From: Bradyrhizobium ottawaense
GTDB taxonomy: Bacteria > Pseudomonadota > Alphaproteobacteria > Rhizobiales > Xanthobacteraceae
Assembly: GCF_002278135.3 (NCBI RefSeq)
Contig: NZ_CP029425.2
Coordinates: forward strand, 4,378,001 to 4,442,000
Direction of reading: 5' to 3'
Length of the DNA: 64,000 bases
The notes below the pieces were generated by a model, which searched no databases, was not told the origin of the DNA, and worked only from the letters and a program-made list of their open reading frames with translations. Within the stretch, counting starts at the first letter, position 1. Every line of letters starts with the position of its first letter. The position numbers and the translations under genes were made by a program. Positions 55,939 through 64,000 of the stretch are shown in pieces.

Positions 55939-58900
55939 CACTGCATCCCCTCGGTCGCGCCCGCGACCGGTGGTCCGCCGGATTCGGCCGGCGGCAGCGC
56001 CTGCTCGAGGCGGCGGTTGATGCGGTCGAGCGCGAGGTAGATCACGGGCGTGGTGTAGAGCGTCAGCAATTGGCTGAGCAGCAGGCCGCCGATGATGGAG
56101 ATGCCGAGCGGAAAGCGCAGCTCGGCGCCGGTGCCGCTCTCGATCGCCAGCGGCAAGGCGCCGAACAGCGCCGCCAGCGTCGTCATCATGATCGGACGGA
56201 AGCGCAACAGGCAGGCCTGCACGATCGCCTCGTTGGGCGACATGCCCTGCCCGCGTTCGGCCTCGAGCGCGAAGTCGATCATCATGATCGCGTTCTTCTT
56301 GACGATGCCCATCAGCAGGATGATGCCGATCAGGCCGATCACCGAGAGGTCCTGCCCGCACAGCACCAGCGCCAGGATCGCCCCGACGCCGGCCGAGGGC
56401 AGCGTCGACAGGATCGTGATCGGGTGGATGTAGCTCTCATAGAGCACGCCGAGCACGATGTAGATCGTGATCACGGCCGCGAGCAGCAGCCAGGGTTGTC
56501 CCGCCAGCGCCTTGGCGAACTCGGCGGCATCGCCGGCATAGACGCCGACGATGCTGTTGGGCATTTCGATCCGGGTCTCGATCGCTTTGACGGCGTCGAC
56601 GGCATCGCCGAGCGCGGCGCCCGGCGCGAGGTTGAAGCTGAGCGACACGGACGGGAATTGCGCCTGGTGCGAGATCGCGAGCGGCGCGGTGGTGCGCTTC
56701 AGCGTCGCCACGGCCGACAGCGGCACCTGCGCGTTGGGCGCGCCGGCGGTCGCGCTCGCGGCGCCCGGCAGATAGAGTTTTGAAAGGATCGAGGGATCGC
56801 GCTGGTACATCGGCAGCGCCTCCAGCACCACGCGGTACTGGTTGGCCTGGCCGTAGATGGTCGAGATCTGGCGCTGCGCGAAGGCGTCGTTGAGCGTATC
56901 GGTGATGCCTTGCAGGCTGACGCCGAGCTGGCCCGCGCGGGTGCGATCGACGTCGAGTTGCGCCCGCAGGCCGCCTTCCTGCGCCTCCGAGGAGACGTCG
57001 CGGAACAGGGGATCGCGCCGCATCTCCGTAACCAGCTTGCGCGCCCATTCCGACACCAGCGCCGCATCGGTGCCGGTCAGCGTGTACTGGTATTGCGAGC
57101 GGCTCGACTGGGTCGAGATCTGCACGTCCTGCACCGGCTGGAAATAGACGGTCATGCCGGGAATGCCCGCCACCCGCTGCTTCAACCGGCTCACGACCAC
57201 GCTGACATCGTCCCGCCGCTCGCCGCGCGGCTTCAAGGTCATGACGAGACGGCCGACATTGGTGGTCGGATTGACCGAGCCAGCGCCGATCACCGAGACC
57301 ACGCCGACCACGTCAGGGTCCGCCTTGATGGTGTCGGCGACCTCGCCCTGCCGCTTCTGCATCTCGGCAAACGACACGTCCGGCCCGGCCTCCGTCACCG
57401 CCGTGATCGAGGCGGTGTCCTGCAGCGGCAGGAAGCCTTTTGGGGCAACGACGTAGAGGACGAGGGTCGCAATCAGCGTGGCGAAGGTCACGACCAGCGT
57501 AGTCCGCTGGTGCTGCAAAACCACCAGCAGCGTCCGGTGATAGGCCTCGACGGTGCGGTCGATGAAGCGGCTGATGGCGGCGAGGCCCGGCACCGCCAGC
57601 TCCTCATGAGCATGCTTGAGCAGGCGCGAGCACATCATCGGCGTGAGCGTCAGCGAGACCACGGCCGAGGTCACAACCGCGATCGTCAAGGTCAGCGCGA
57701 ATTCGCGGAACATGCGCCCGACGAGGCCGGACATGAACAGCAGCGGGATGAACACCGCGATCAGCGACACCGTCAGCGAGATCACGGTGAAGCCGATCTC
57801 GCTGGCGCCCTTCAGCGAGGCCTCCATCGGCCCGTCGCCATTCTCCATGTGGCGGACGATATTCTCGATCATGACGATGGCGTCGTCGACCACGAAGCCG
57901 GTGCCGATCGTGAGCGCCATCAGCGACAAATTGTCGAGGCTGAAGCCGGCGAAATACATGATGCCGAAGCTGGTGATCAGCGACAGCGGCAGCGCCACGC
58001 CGGCGATCAGGGTCGCCCGCAGCGAGCGCAGGAACAGCAGCACCACCAGCGTCACCAGCACGACACTGAGGACCAGCGTGAACTGCACGTCGTGGACCGA
58101 GGCGCGGATGGTCACGGTGCGATCGGACACGATGGTGAGGTTCACACCGGCCGGGATCGCGCGCTGCACTTTGGGGATTTCGGCGCGGATCTGGCTGACG
58201 ACGTCGATCACGTTGGCACCGGGCTGGCGCTGGATGTCGATGATGACGGCGGGCGTGCCCTGGTACCAGCCGCCGGTGCGATCGTTCTCGAGGCCATCGA
58301 CGATCTGCGCGACGTCGGCGATGGTGACCGGCGAGCCGTTGCGGTAGGCGATGATGACGGGCTTGTAGGCGTCGGCGGCGGCGATCTGGTCGTTGGCCGC
58401 GATGATGTAGGATTGCTGCGCGCCGTCGAGCGAGCCTTTCGGCCCGGAGACGTTGGCATTGGCGATTGCGGTGCGCAGATCTTCCATGGCGATGCCGTAG
58501 GCGGCAAGCCGCGCCAGATCGGCCTGGATGCGCACGGCCGGTTTCAGCCCGCCGAGCACCGAGACCCGTCCGACGCCGGAGATCTGGCTCAGCCGTTGCG
58601 CCAGAAGCGTGTCGGCGATGTCGCTCATCGCCCGCAGCGAGATGGTGTCGGAGCGCAGCGCCAGCGTCATGACAGGCGCGTCCGCGGGGTTCACCTTGGC
58701 GTAGGTCGGCGGATACGGCAGCGTCTTGGGCAGCACGCCCGCCGCGGCGTTGATCGCGGCCTGCACGTCCTGGGTCGCACCGTCGATGTCGCGGTTGAGA
58801 TCGAACTGCAGCGAGATCTGGCTGACGCCGAACGAGCTGGTCGAGTTCATCGCCGACAGCGACGGGATCTGCCCGAGCTGCCGCTCCAAAGGCGCCGTGA

Positions 58901-59087
58901 TCAGCGAGGCGATTACGTCGGGGCTCGCGCCCGGAAGCTGCGTCGTCACCTGCACGGTCGGGAAATCGACCTGCGGCAGCGCCGAGACCGGCAGCGCGAA
59001 ATAGCCCAGCAGCCCGCCGATCAGCAGCGCGATGCCGAGCAGCGAGGTCGCGATCGGACGGCGGATGAAGGGTTCGGAGACACCCAT
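55938..59087 (-). CDS. RND efflux pump permease, first pump (MdtB-like)
   Basis: A 1049-residue RND transporter. The start at 59087 (MGVSEPFIRRPIATSLLGIA) matches the paralogue downstream; the longer open frame runs into the antisense of the adaptor gene. The proton-relay segment SLMALTIGTGFVVDDAIVM is intact. The two pumps are about as diverged as MdtB is from MdtC, which work together as a heterotrimer. It lies 37 bp after the adaptor gene. Confidence 0.93.
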   Translation of the reverse strand: MGVSEPFIRRPIATSLLGIALLIGGLLGYFALPVSALPQVDFPTVQVTTQLPGASPDVIASLITAPLERQLGQIPSLSAMNSTSSFGVSQISLQFDLNRDIDGATQDVQAAINAAAGVLPKTLPYPPTYAKVNPADAPVMTLALRSDTISLRAMSDIADTLLAQRLSQISGVGRVSVLGGLKPAVRIQADLARLAAYGIAMEDLRTAIANANVSGPKGSLDGAQQSYIIAANDQIAAADAYKPVIIAYRNGSPVTIADVAQIVDGLENDRTGGWYQGTPAVIIDIQRQPGANVIDVVSQIRAEIPKVQRAIPAGVNLTIVSDRTVTIRASVHDVQFTLVLSVVLVTLVVLLFLRSLRATLIAGVALPLSLITSFGIMYFAGFSLDNLSLMALTIGTGFVVDDAIVMIENIVRHMENGDGPMEASLKGASEIGFTVISLTVSLIAVFIPLLFMSGLVGRMFREFALTLTIAVVTSAVVSLTLTPMMCSRLLKHAHEELAVPGLAAISRFIDRTVEAYHRTLLVVLQHQRTTLVVTFATLIATLVLYVVAPKGFLPLQDTASITAVTEAGPDVSFAEMQKRQGEVADTIKADPDVVGVVSVIGAGSVNPTTNVGRLVMTLKPRGERRDDVSVVVSRLKQRVAGIPGMTVYFQPVQDVQISTQSSRSQYQYTLTGTDAALVSEWARKLVTEMRRDPLFRDVSSEAQEGGLRAQLDVDRTRAGQLGVSLQGITDTLNDAFAQRQISTIYGQANQYRVVLEALPMYQRDPSILSKLYLPGAASATAGAPNAQVPLSAVATLKRTTAPLAISHQAQFPSVSLSFNLAPGAALGDAVDAVKAIETRIEMPNSIVGVYAGDAAEFAKALAGQPWLLLAAVITIYIVLGVLYESYIHPITILSTLPSAGVGAILALVLCGQDLSVIGLIGIILLMGIVKKNAIMMIDFALEAERGQGMSPNEAIVQACLLRFRPIMMTTLAALFGALPLAIESGTGAELRFPLGISIIGGLLLSQLLTLYTTPVIYLALDRINRRLEQALPPAESGGPPVAGATEGMQ

Positions 59088-59124
59088 GGGATCTGCCTGC
59101 CGCTTCAAGCGGCTGTTGTCGGGA

Positions 59125-60567
59125 TCATGGCTGCTTGGCTCCACTTCCCGATGCCCCCGGACCTGGCGCAGGTCCTGGCGCAGGCCCTGGCGCCGGCCCG
59201 GTCTGCCCCTTCTGGTCGCCCTCGCTGCTACTCCGCTTGGCGCGGAACTCGCCGCCCTTGCCCTGTCCGTCCTTCTGGCCTTCCTTTTGGCCCTCCTTGG
59301 CACCGTCCTTGGCGCCATCCTTCTTCTGGGCGTCGGGCCCGCGCGAGCGTTTGCGCGGGGCAAGATCAGCCGACGGGGTCTGGTCGTCGCGGCCGACGGT
59401 CACCCTGGAGCCGTCGGACAGATTGGCAAAGCCCGTGGTGACGACCCTCTCGGTCGCCGACAGGCCGCTGGCGATCACGGCATCATGCTCGTTCTGCTGG
59501 GTCACCGTCACGGGCTTGGCCGAGACGATATTGTCCTCGCCGATGACATAGCTGAACGTTCCGATCGGGCCGCGCTGCACGGCTGATGTCGGCACCACCA
59601 GCGCCTGCATCAACGTCTCGACCTTGAGACGGACATTGACGAACTGGCCCGGCCAGAGCTGGTAGTTGGCGTTGGGAAATTCCGCCTTGAGCTTGAGCGT
59701 GCCGGTGGTCTGGTCGACCTGGTTGTCGATGCCAGTGAGCTTGCCGGTATCGATCACGGTGATGCCGTCATTGCCGAACACGTCGACCGCGAGCGTGCCC
59801 TTGGCGGCCGCGGCGTTGACGCGCATGATCTGTTGCTGCGGCAGGCTGAACCACACCGCGATCGGCTGCAATTGCGTGATGACCACGAGGCCCGTGGTGT
59901 CGGAGGCGTGGATGATGTTGCCCTGATCGACCTGGCGCAGGCCGGCTCGCCCCGAGAGCGGCGCCACGATCTTGGTGTAGCTCAGCGTCGCCGCCGCGTT
60001 GTCGATCGCGGCCTGGTCGGCCTTGACCAGCGCCTCGGTCTGCGCGACCAGCGCGCGCTGGGTGTCGGCCTGCTGCTTGGAGCCGGCGTTGGAGGCAGCG
60101 AGCTGCTCGTACCGCGTCAGGTCGATGCGCTGGTTGGCGAGCTGGGCCTGATCCTGCGCCTTCTTGGCGACCGCCTGGTCGTAGGTGGCCTGATAGAGCG
60201 CAGGATCGATTTCGCCGAGCACGTCGCCCTTCTTGACGTCCTGGCCCTCGGTGAAGTTCACGGCGATCAGCTTGCCGTCGACCTGCGAGCGCACGGTCAC
60301 GGTGTTGAGCGCGCGGATCGCGCCGACGCCGTCGAGATAGACCGGAACGTCCTGAACGCGGGGCGTGGCCGCGAGCACGGGCACCGGCAGATCGAGCCTC
60401 TGGTTGTTGCGGTTGTTGGCCTGCTGCTGATGCGTCGCAGTCCAGCCGAGATAGAACAGGCCGCCGAGGATCGCGAGCGTGATCAGGGTCATGATGAAGC
60501 CGCGGCCGCGCGACTTCTTCGCCGTCCCCTCCTTCGCGTCCTGCTTCGTATCCGGCTTAAAGAGCAT
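59125..60567 (-). CDS. RND efflux periplasmic adaptor (MdtA-like), with a long low-complexity tail
   Basis: The 480-residue adaptor has a cytosolic N-tail, one membrane anchor (GFIMTLITLAILGGLFYLGW), then biotinyl-lipoyl and hairpin domains (VRSQVDGKLIAVNFTEGQDV, KGDVLGEIDPALYQA) and beta-barrel/MP domains to about residue 390. The last ~85 residues are a Lys/Gly/Gln then Pro/Gly/Ala tail (KEGQKEGQKDGQGKGGEF, PAPGPAPGPAPGPG), not part of the adaptor fold. It overlaps the outer-membrane factor gene by 11 bp. Confidence 0.93.
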   Translation of the reverse strand: MLFKPDTKQDAKEGTAKKSRGRGFIMTLITLAILGGLFYLGWTATHQQQANNRNNQRLDLPVPVLAATPRVQDVPVYLDGVGAIRALNTVTVRSQVDGKLIAVNFTEGQDVKKGDVLGEIDPALYQATYDQAVAKKAQDQAQLANQRIDLTRYEQLAASNAGSKQQADTQRALVAQTEALVKADQAAIDNAAATLSYTKIVAPLSGRAGLRQVDQGNIIHASDTTGLVVITQLQPIAVWFSLPQQQIMRVNAAAAKGTLAVDVFGNDGITVIDTGKLTGIDNQVDQTTGTLKLKAEFPNANYQLWPGQFVNVRLKVETLMQALVVPTSAVQRGPIGTFSYVIGEDNIVSAKPVTVTQQNEHDAVIASGLSATERVVTTGFANLSDGSRVTVGRDDQTPSADLAPRKRSRGPDAQKKDGAKDGAKEGQKEGQKDGQGKGGEFRAKRSSSEGDQKGQTGPAPGPAPGPAPGPGASGSGAKQP

Positions 60568-62041
60568 TGACCGGTTTCTCCATTCGCGGCTCCCAGCCGC
60601 CGCCGAGCGCCTGATACAGGCTGACGATGGCGAGCAAGCGGGCCAGTTGCGCCTGTGACAGCGCGTCTTCCGCCTGGAACAGGGTCAATTGAGTGTTGAG
60701 CACGGTCACGATGTCGGCGGTGCCGGCGCGCAATTGCTGCTCGGAGAGATCGAAGGCGCGGCGCGAGGCGACGACGACGTCGCGCTGCAATTGCAGCTTG
60801 ATCGTGGTTTGCTTGATCGAGAACAGCGCATTGTCGACGTCGGCAAACGACTGGATGATGGTCTTGCGGTAGGTCTGGAGCAATTCGTCCTGCCGCGCCT
60901 TGGCGAACTCGAAATTGCCGAGGATCTTGCCGCCGTCGAAGATCGGCTGCGTGGCGCTGCCGACGAGCTGGAAGAAGGCCGCATGGGGCTGGAACAGCGA
61001 GACCAAGGCCGAACTCTGATAGCCGCCGTTGCCGGTGAGCTGGATGGTCGGAAAGAACTGAGCACGGGCATTGCCGATATTCGCCGTCGCCGAGGCGAGC
61101 TGCGCCTCCTGCCGGCGGATGTCGGGCCGCTGCGTCAGCAGCTCCGACGGCAGGCCGGGCGTCACGCGCGGGATTGCGATCCGGTCCAGGGAGCCGCCGA
61201 GCACGCGCACGCTTTCCGGCGGGCGCGAGACCAGCACGGCGAGCGCGTTGACGTTCTGATCCAGCGTCTGGCGCAGCGGCGGCACCAGGGCCTTCTGGTT
61301 GGCAAGCACGCTTTCCTGCTGGGCGACGTCGAGATCGGTGCCGGTGCCGGCCTTGCGCCGCTCCCTGACCGCATCGAGGATGCGCTGCGCGCTCGCAATG
61401 TTGCGCTGTGAGGTCCTGATGCGATCCTGCGAGGCCAGCACCTGGAAATAGGCATTGGCGACGGCCGCCAGCGTCGTTAGCGCGACCGTGTCGCGATCGA
61501 AGCGGTTGGCGTTCGCGGTCTCCTCCGCTGTCTGCAGCGCGTCGCGATTCTGGCCCCAGAAGTCGAGCTGGTAGCTCGCGCTCAGCGATGCCGAGTAATT
61601 GACGACCTCGCGCCCGCCGATGGAGAGGCCGGACGCGCTGGAGCCCGAAGTGCGCGAATAGGTTTCCGATCCGCCTGTCGACACGCTCGGCAGCAGCGCC
61701 GCACCCGCCTGCCGCGCCTGGGCGTCGGCCTGGACGATGCGCGCAACGGCGGCGGCGATGTCGAGGTTCACGGTCTGCGCCTCCTCCATCAGCTGCGTCA
61801 GCTCCGCGGAGCGGAACCCGCGCCACCAATCCAGTGACGGCGGCGCATCACCCTTGCCCGCATATTTGTACTGCGTGGGAACGTCGAGGGCGGGATCGGG
61901 AAGGTCCTGGGTCAGCACGCAAGCACCCGAACCGGCGGCAAGGCACAACACCGCAATCCAGCGCGCCGCGCGCAGCGTCCGGGATGCAGAACCTTCAGAC
62001 CGCCGCATGGCGATCGCAGGAACATCCTCTGTCACATCCAT
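60557..62041 (-). CDS. NodT-family outer-membrane efflux lipoprotein
   Basis: A 494-residue TolC-like channel subunit. The lipobox is in IAVLCLAAGSGACVLTQDLP, with Cys about residue 41 as the likely lipidated residue, so the true start may be the Met at codon 12. Two OEP repeats follow (ASYQLDFWGQNRDALQTAEE, TQPIFDGGKILGNFEFAKA). It is the first gene of the efflux operon and supplies its own exit duct, unlike E. coli mdtABC, which uses TolC. Confidence 0.92.
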   Translation of the reverse strand: MDVTEDVPAIAMRRSEGSASRTLRAARWIAVLCLAAGSGACVLTQDLPDPALDVPTQYKYAGKGDAPPSLDWWRGFRSAELTQLMEEAQTVNLDIAAAVARIVQADAQARQAGAALLPSVSTGGSETYSRTSGSSASGLSIGGREVVNYSASLSASYQLDFWGQNRDALQTAEETANANRFDRDTVALTTLAAVANAYFQVLASQDRIRTSQRNIASAQRILDAVRERRKAGTGTDLDVAQQESVLANQKALVPPLRQTLDQNVNALAVLVSRPPESVRVLGGSLDRIAIPRVTPGLPSELLTQRPDIRRQEAQLASATANIGNARAQFFPTIQLTGNGGYQSSALVSLFQPHAAFFQLVGSATQPIFDGGKILGNFEFAKARQDELLQTYRKTIIQSFADVDNALFSIKQTTIKLQLQRDVVVASRRAFDLSEQQLRAGTADIVTVLNTQLTLFQAEDALSQAQLARLLAIVSLYQALGGGWEPRMEKPVNAL

Positions 62042-62182
62042 CCCCCGCCGGGCAGATCGAACCGCCGCGCAGCCGGATTAGCCGATTCGCGGCGGGGCAG
62101 TCGGGGGGCTTTGGACAACTCGTTCACAGCGGGCGGTGCTTTCTGCGGAACCTCGAAAATCATACTAGCCGTGCGCTGACCA

Positions 62183-62197
62183 GCGGGACAGTCCCGC
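62183..62197. promoter_or_regulatory. perfect palindrome upstream of the RND efflux operon
   Basis: GCGGGAC-A-GTCCCGC, 7-bp arms, 142 bp upstream of the first gene of the operon. It could be a repressor operator; no regulator gene is adjacent. Confidence 0.4.
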
Positions 62198-62772
62198 AGT
62201 TGCGAGATGGCCACGCCAATCAGGTGCGATCGAGCCGATATGAATTCGAAAAGTGACTGTCTCGCAGGGATTTCTCTCATTCTGAAACATTGGGATACGC
62301 GATCAAGCTTACCAAGATTTCATGTGTTATTGCTGCCACAGTGGCATCTGAGCCTTTCCATCCGACCGCACCAGCCCCCGCGGCGTCGGTTCAGTCGTGC
62401 GCTCCGGCCGCTCCATCTCGCCTGGCCTTCAATTCCCGAAAGGGAGCCATCCCTCGTGCAGATATGATTTCGGCCATCCAGACCATCCACGTCCCTCGGG
62501 TTTCGGCTCATCGCACCCTTGGAAAAAAGCGGTCGTGAAGCGGCTGGTGGCGACCGTCATCCTCCGTGCTCTGGCGGAGTTCAGCCATTTCCTCCTATCG
62601 ATATCTCGCCGCGTGGCTGAACGCATCATCGCCGGCCTCGCCTCTCGATAATATCGCTATTTGGACAGGCGTTTCAGCTGGTTTCGCCGCAGCGCAAAAG
62701 CCTTCCCCTTTGGCCTCCCAAGCACTAGGTTCTGGCCGACCAGATCAACCCCTTGGTAGCGATTTCCCCGAC
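62198..62772 (+). other. gene-free stretch before cysteine synthase
   Basis: About 575 bp of lower GC than the flanks. Only short unsupported frames are present. It should hold the cysK promoter; no riboswitch or tRNA was recognised. The codons just before the ATG at 62773 are open in frame back to 62566 but do not resemble the enzyme. Confidence 0.5.
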
Positions 62773-63807
62773 ATGACCATTCGAAATGACGTTGTCGAAG
62801 CCATCGGCAACACCCCGCTGATCAAGCTGAAGCGCGCCTCGGAACTGACCGGCTGCACCATTCTCGGCAAGGCCGAGTTCATGAATCCCGGCCAGTCGGT
62901 CAAGGATCGCGCCGGCAAATGGATGATCCTGGAGGCCGAGAAGCGCGGCGAGCTCAAGCCCGGTGGTCTGGTGGTGGAAGCGACCGCCGGCAATACCGGC
63001 ATTGGCCTTGCGGTCGTCGCGAGCGCCCGCGGCTACCGCACGCTGATCGTGATCCCGGAAACGCAGAGCCAGGAGAAGAAAGACTTCCTGAAGCTGTGCG
63101 GTGCCGAGCTGATCGAGGTGCCGGCCCTGCCCTACGCCAATCCCAACAACTACCAGCATGTCGGTCGCCGTCTTGCTGACGAGCTGCGCAAGACCGAGCC
63201 GAACGGCGTGCTGTTCGCCGATCAGTGGAACAACCTCGACAATGCCAAGGCGCATTACGAGTCCACGGGCCCCGAAATCTGGGAGCAGACCGGCGGTAAG
63301 GTCGACGGCTTCGTCTGCTCGGTCGGCAGCGGGGGCACGCTGGCTGGTGTCAGCCGTTACTTGAAAGAGAAGAACAAGAACGTGCGGATCGCATGCGCCG
63401 ATCCGCACGGCGCCGGCATGTATGAATACTTCAGGACCGGCGATCCCAAGGCGACGCCAGGTGGCTCGATCACCGAAGGCATCGGCCTCAACCGCGCAAC
63501 CGCCATCGTCGAGACCGCGAAGGTCGATGATGCCTATCTCATTCCCGATGCCGAAGCCGTCGGCGTGATCTACGAGCTGCTGCAGCACGAGGGCCTGTGC
63601 CTCGGCGGCTCGACCGGTGTCAACATCGTGGGCGCCATACGCCTCGCCAAGCAGCTCGGGCCCGGCAAGACCATCGTCACCGTGCTGTGCGATTCCGGCA
63701 GCCGTTATCAGTCGAAGCTGTTCAACGCCGACTTCATGCGCGCCAAGAACCTGCCGGTGCCGGAATGGTTGGAGAAGCGCAGCAACATCAAGCCACCCTT
63801 CGTGTGA
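62773..63807 (+). CDS. cysK: cysteine synthase (O-acetylserine sulphydrylase) family protein
   Basis: A 344-residue fold-type II PLP enzyme. The PLP Lys is in NPGQSVKDRAG (about residue 43), the phosphate loop in CSVGSGGTLAGVS, the substrate loop in EATAGNTGIGLAV, and the PLP-nitrogen contact in VLCDSGSRYQSKLF. It makes cysteine from O-acetylserine and sulphide. AGNTG instead of SGNTG in the substrate loop, and about 20 extra residues, are seen in a subset of alphaproteobacterial enzymes sometimes called cysteine synthase A. The start at 62773 (MTIRNDVVEAIGNTPLIKL) is the family's usual one. Confidence 0.93.
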   Translation: MTIRNDVVEAIGNTPLIKLKRASELTGCTILGKAEFMNPGQSVKDRAGKWMILEAEKRGELKPGGLVVEATAGNTGIGLAVVASARGYRTLIVIPETQSQEKKDFLKLCGAELIEVPALPYANPNNYQHVGRRLADELRKTEPNGVLFADQWNNLDNAKAHYESTGPEIWEQTGGKVDGFVCSVGSGGTLAGVSRYLKEKNKNVRIACADPHGAGMYEYFRTGDPKATPGGSITEGIGLNRATAIVETAKVDDAYLIPDAEAVGVIYELLQHEGLCLGGSTGVNIVGAIRLAKQLGPGKTIVTVLCDSGSRYQSKLFNADFMRAKNLPVPEWLEKRSNIKPPFV

Positions 63808-63868
63808 CCGTCACGCGCCCCCTCGGGTCGGGGACGCGGGTCCACAACGTCAGCGCCGTTCGGCCGGT

Positions 63869-64000
63869 TTACGCGACCTCGCCGCGTTCCGAGGCCGCGG
63901 CACAATAGTCGCGCCAGAACTGGCGGTAGCCCTCCTCGACCCTGCGCGTGTAGATCGCGACATTGCCGGCCGCCGAGGCTGCGATCTGAGCCGGCAGGCC
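63869..64000 (-). CDS. C-terminal 43 residues of an unrecognised protein, cut by window edge
   Basis: The minus strand reads GLPAQIAASAAGNVAIYTRR then VEEGYRQFWRDYCAAASERG and EVA before the TAA at 63869-63871, open to the window edge. Codon use is like that of its neighbours. It faces the end of cysK with a 61 bp gap. Too little is visible to name a family. Confidence 0.55.
   Translation of the reverse strand, partial: GLPAQIAASAAGNVAIYTRRVEEGYRQFWRDYCAAASERGEVA

Noticed and set aside
52558..59441. Long + strand frames opposite the RND pump genes
   Set aside because: Antisense shadows of conserved transporters with His/Asp/Arg-rich composition and no domain.

Overview
The window looks like chromosomal DNA of a Bradyrhizobium-type alphaproteobacterium. 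It is GC-rich, long antisense frames lie open opposite real genes, and it carries alphaproteobacterial gene blocks: dusB(nifR3)-ntrB-ntrC, ntrY-ntrX-hfq-hflX, a fused ispDF, and pcm-tolC-popZ-valS. Two families of non-coding repeats of a kind I associate with Bradyrhizobium are also present. There are no insertion sequences, no phage genes and no CRISPR array.

0-8 kb: a partial DASS anion transporter, a crotonase-family enzyme, a compact cobalt-type nitrile hydratase operon (alpha, beta, activator; ATGA overlaps), queC, mazG, a GNAT acetyltransferase, then hflX and hfq. 8-23 kb: ntrX, ntrY and, about 7 kb away on the same strand, ntrC, ntrB and dusB. Between the two nitrogen-control blocks lies a fermentation/low-oxygen block: an acetoacetate-type CoA-transferase pair facing a DUF3141-pta-ackA-fabI operon. 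Each side starts behind a FixK/FNR-type palindrome (12047-12060 and 18702-18715) placed where a class II activator site should be. ackA is broken by a one-base frameshift.

23-34 kb: ispDF, a pncC/cinA-like gene, a TonB-dependent receptor with a methyltransferase, a long dispersed repeat, and a six-gene terminal oxidase cluster: diheme cytochrome c, triheme cytochrome c, a 58-residue membrane peptide, CuA subunit II, ba3-type subunit I and a second diheme cytochrome c. 34-44 kb: RatA/Coq10-like gene, lipA, a 3-methyladenine glycosylase, valS, popZ, tolC, pcm-like gene and tRNA-Asn.

44-50 kb: a membrane-integrity operon in which a PspA-type protein, a YqiJ-like membrane protein and a YqiK-type flotillin are read together. 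The PspA protein has an N-terminal extension that resembles the non-catalytic front half of TnpB (IS605 OrfB). A perfect 10-bp-arm palindrome sits at its start, and a second in-frame start with an ideal ribosome site could yield PspA alone. This is the most unusual gene in the window. Beyond it lie copies of both repeat families, DnaA-box-like sites, a perfect CRP consensus site, small orphan genes and tRNA-Cys.

50-64 kb: a two-gene ABC-2 polysaccharide-type exporter, a DTW-domain tRNA modification gene, a four-gene RND efflux operon (NodT-type outer-membrane factor, adaptor, two RND pumps), cysteine synthase, and the end of an unrecognised gene at the right edge.
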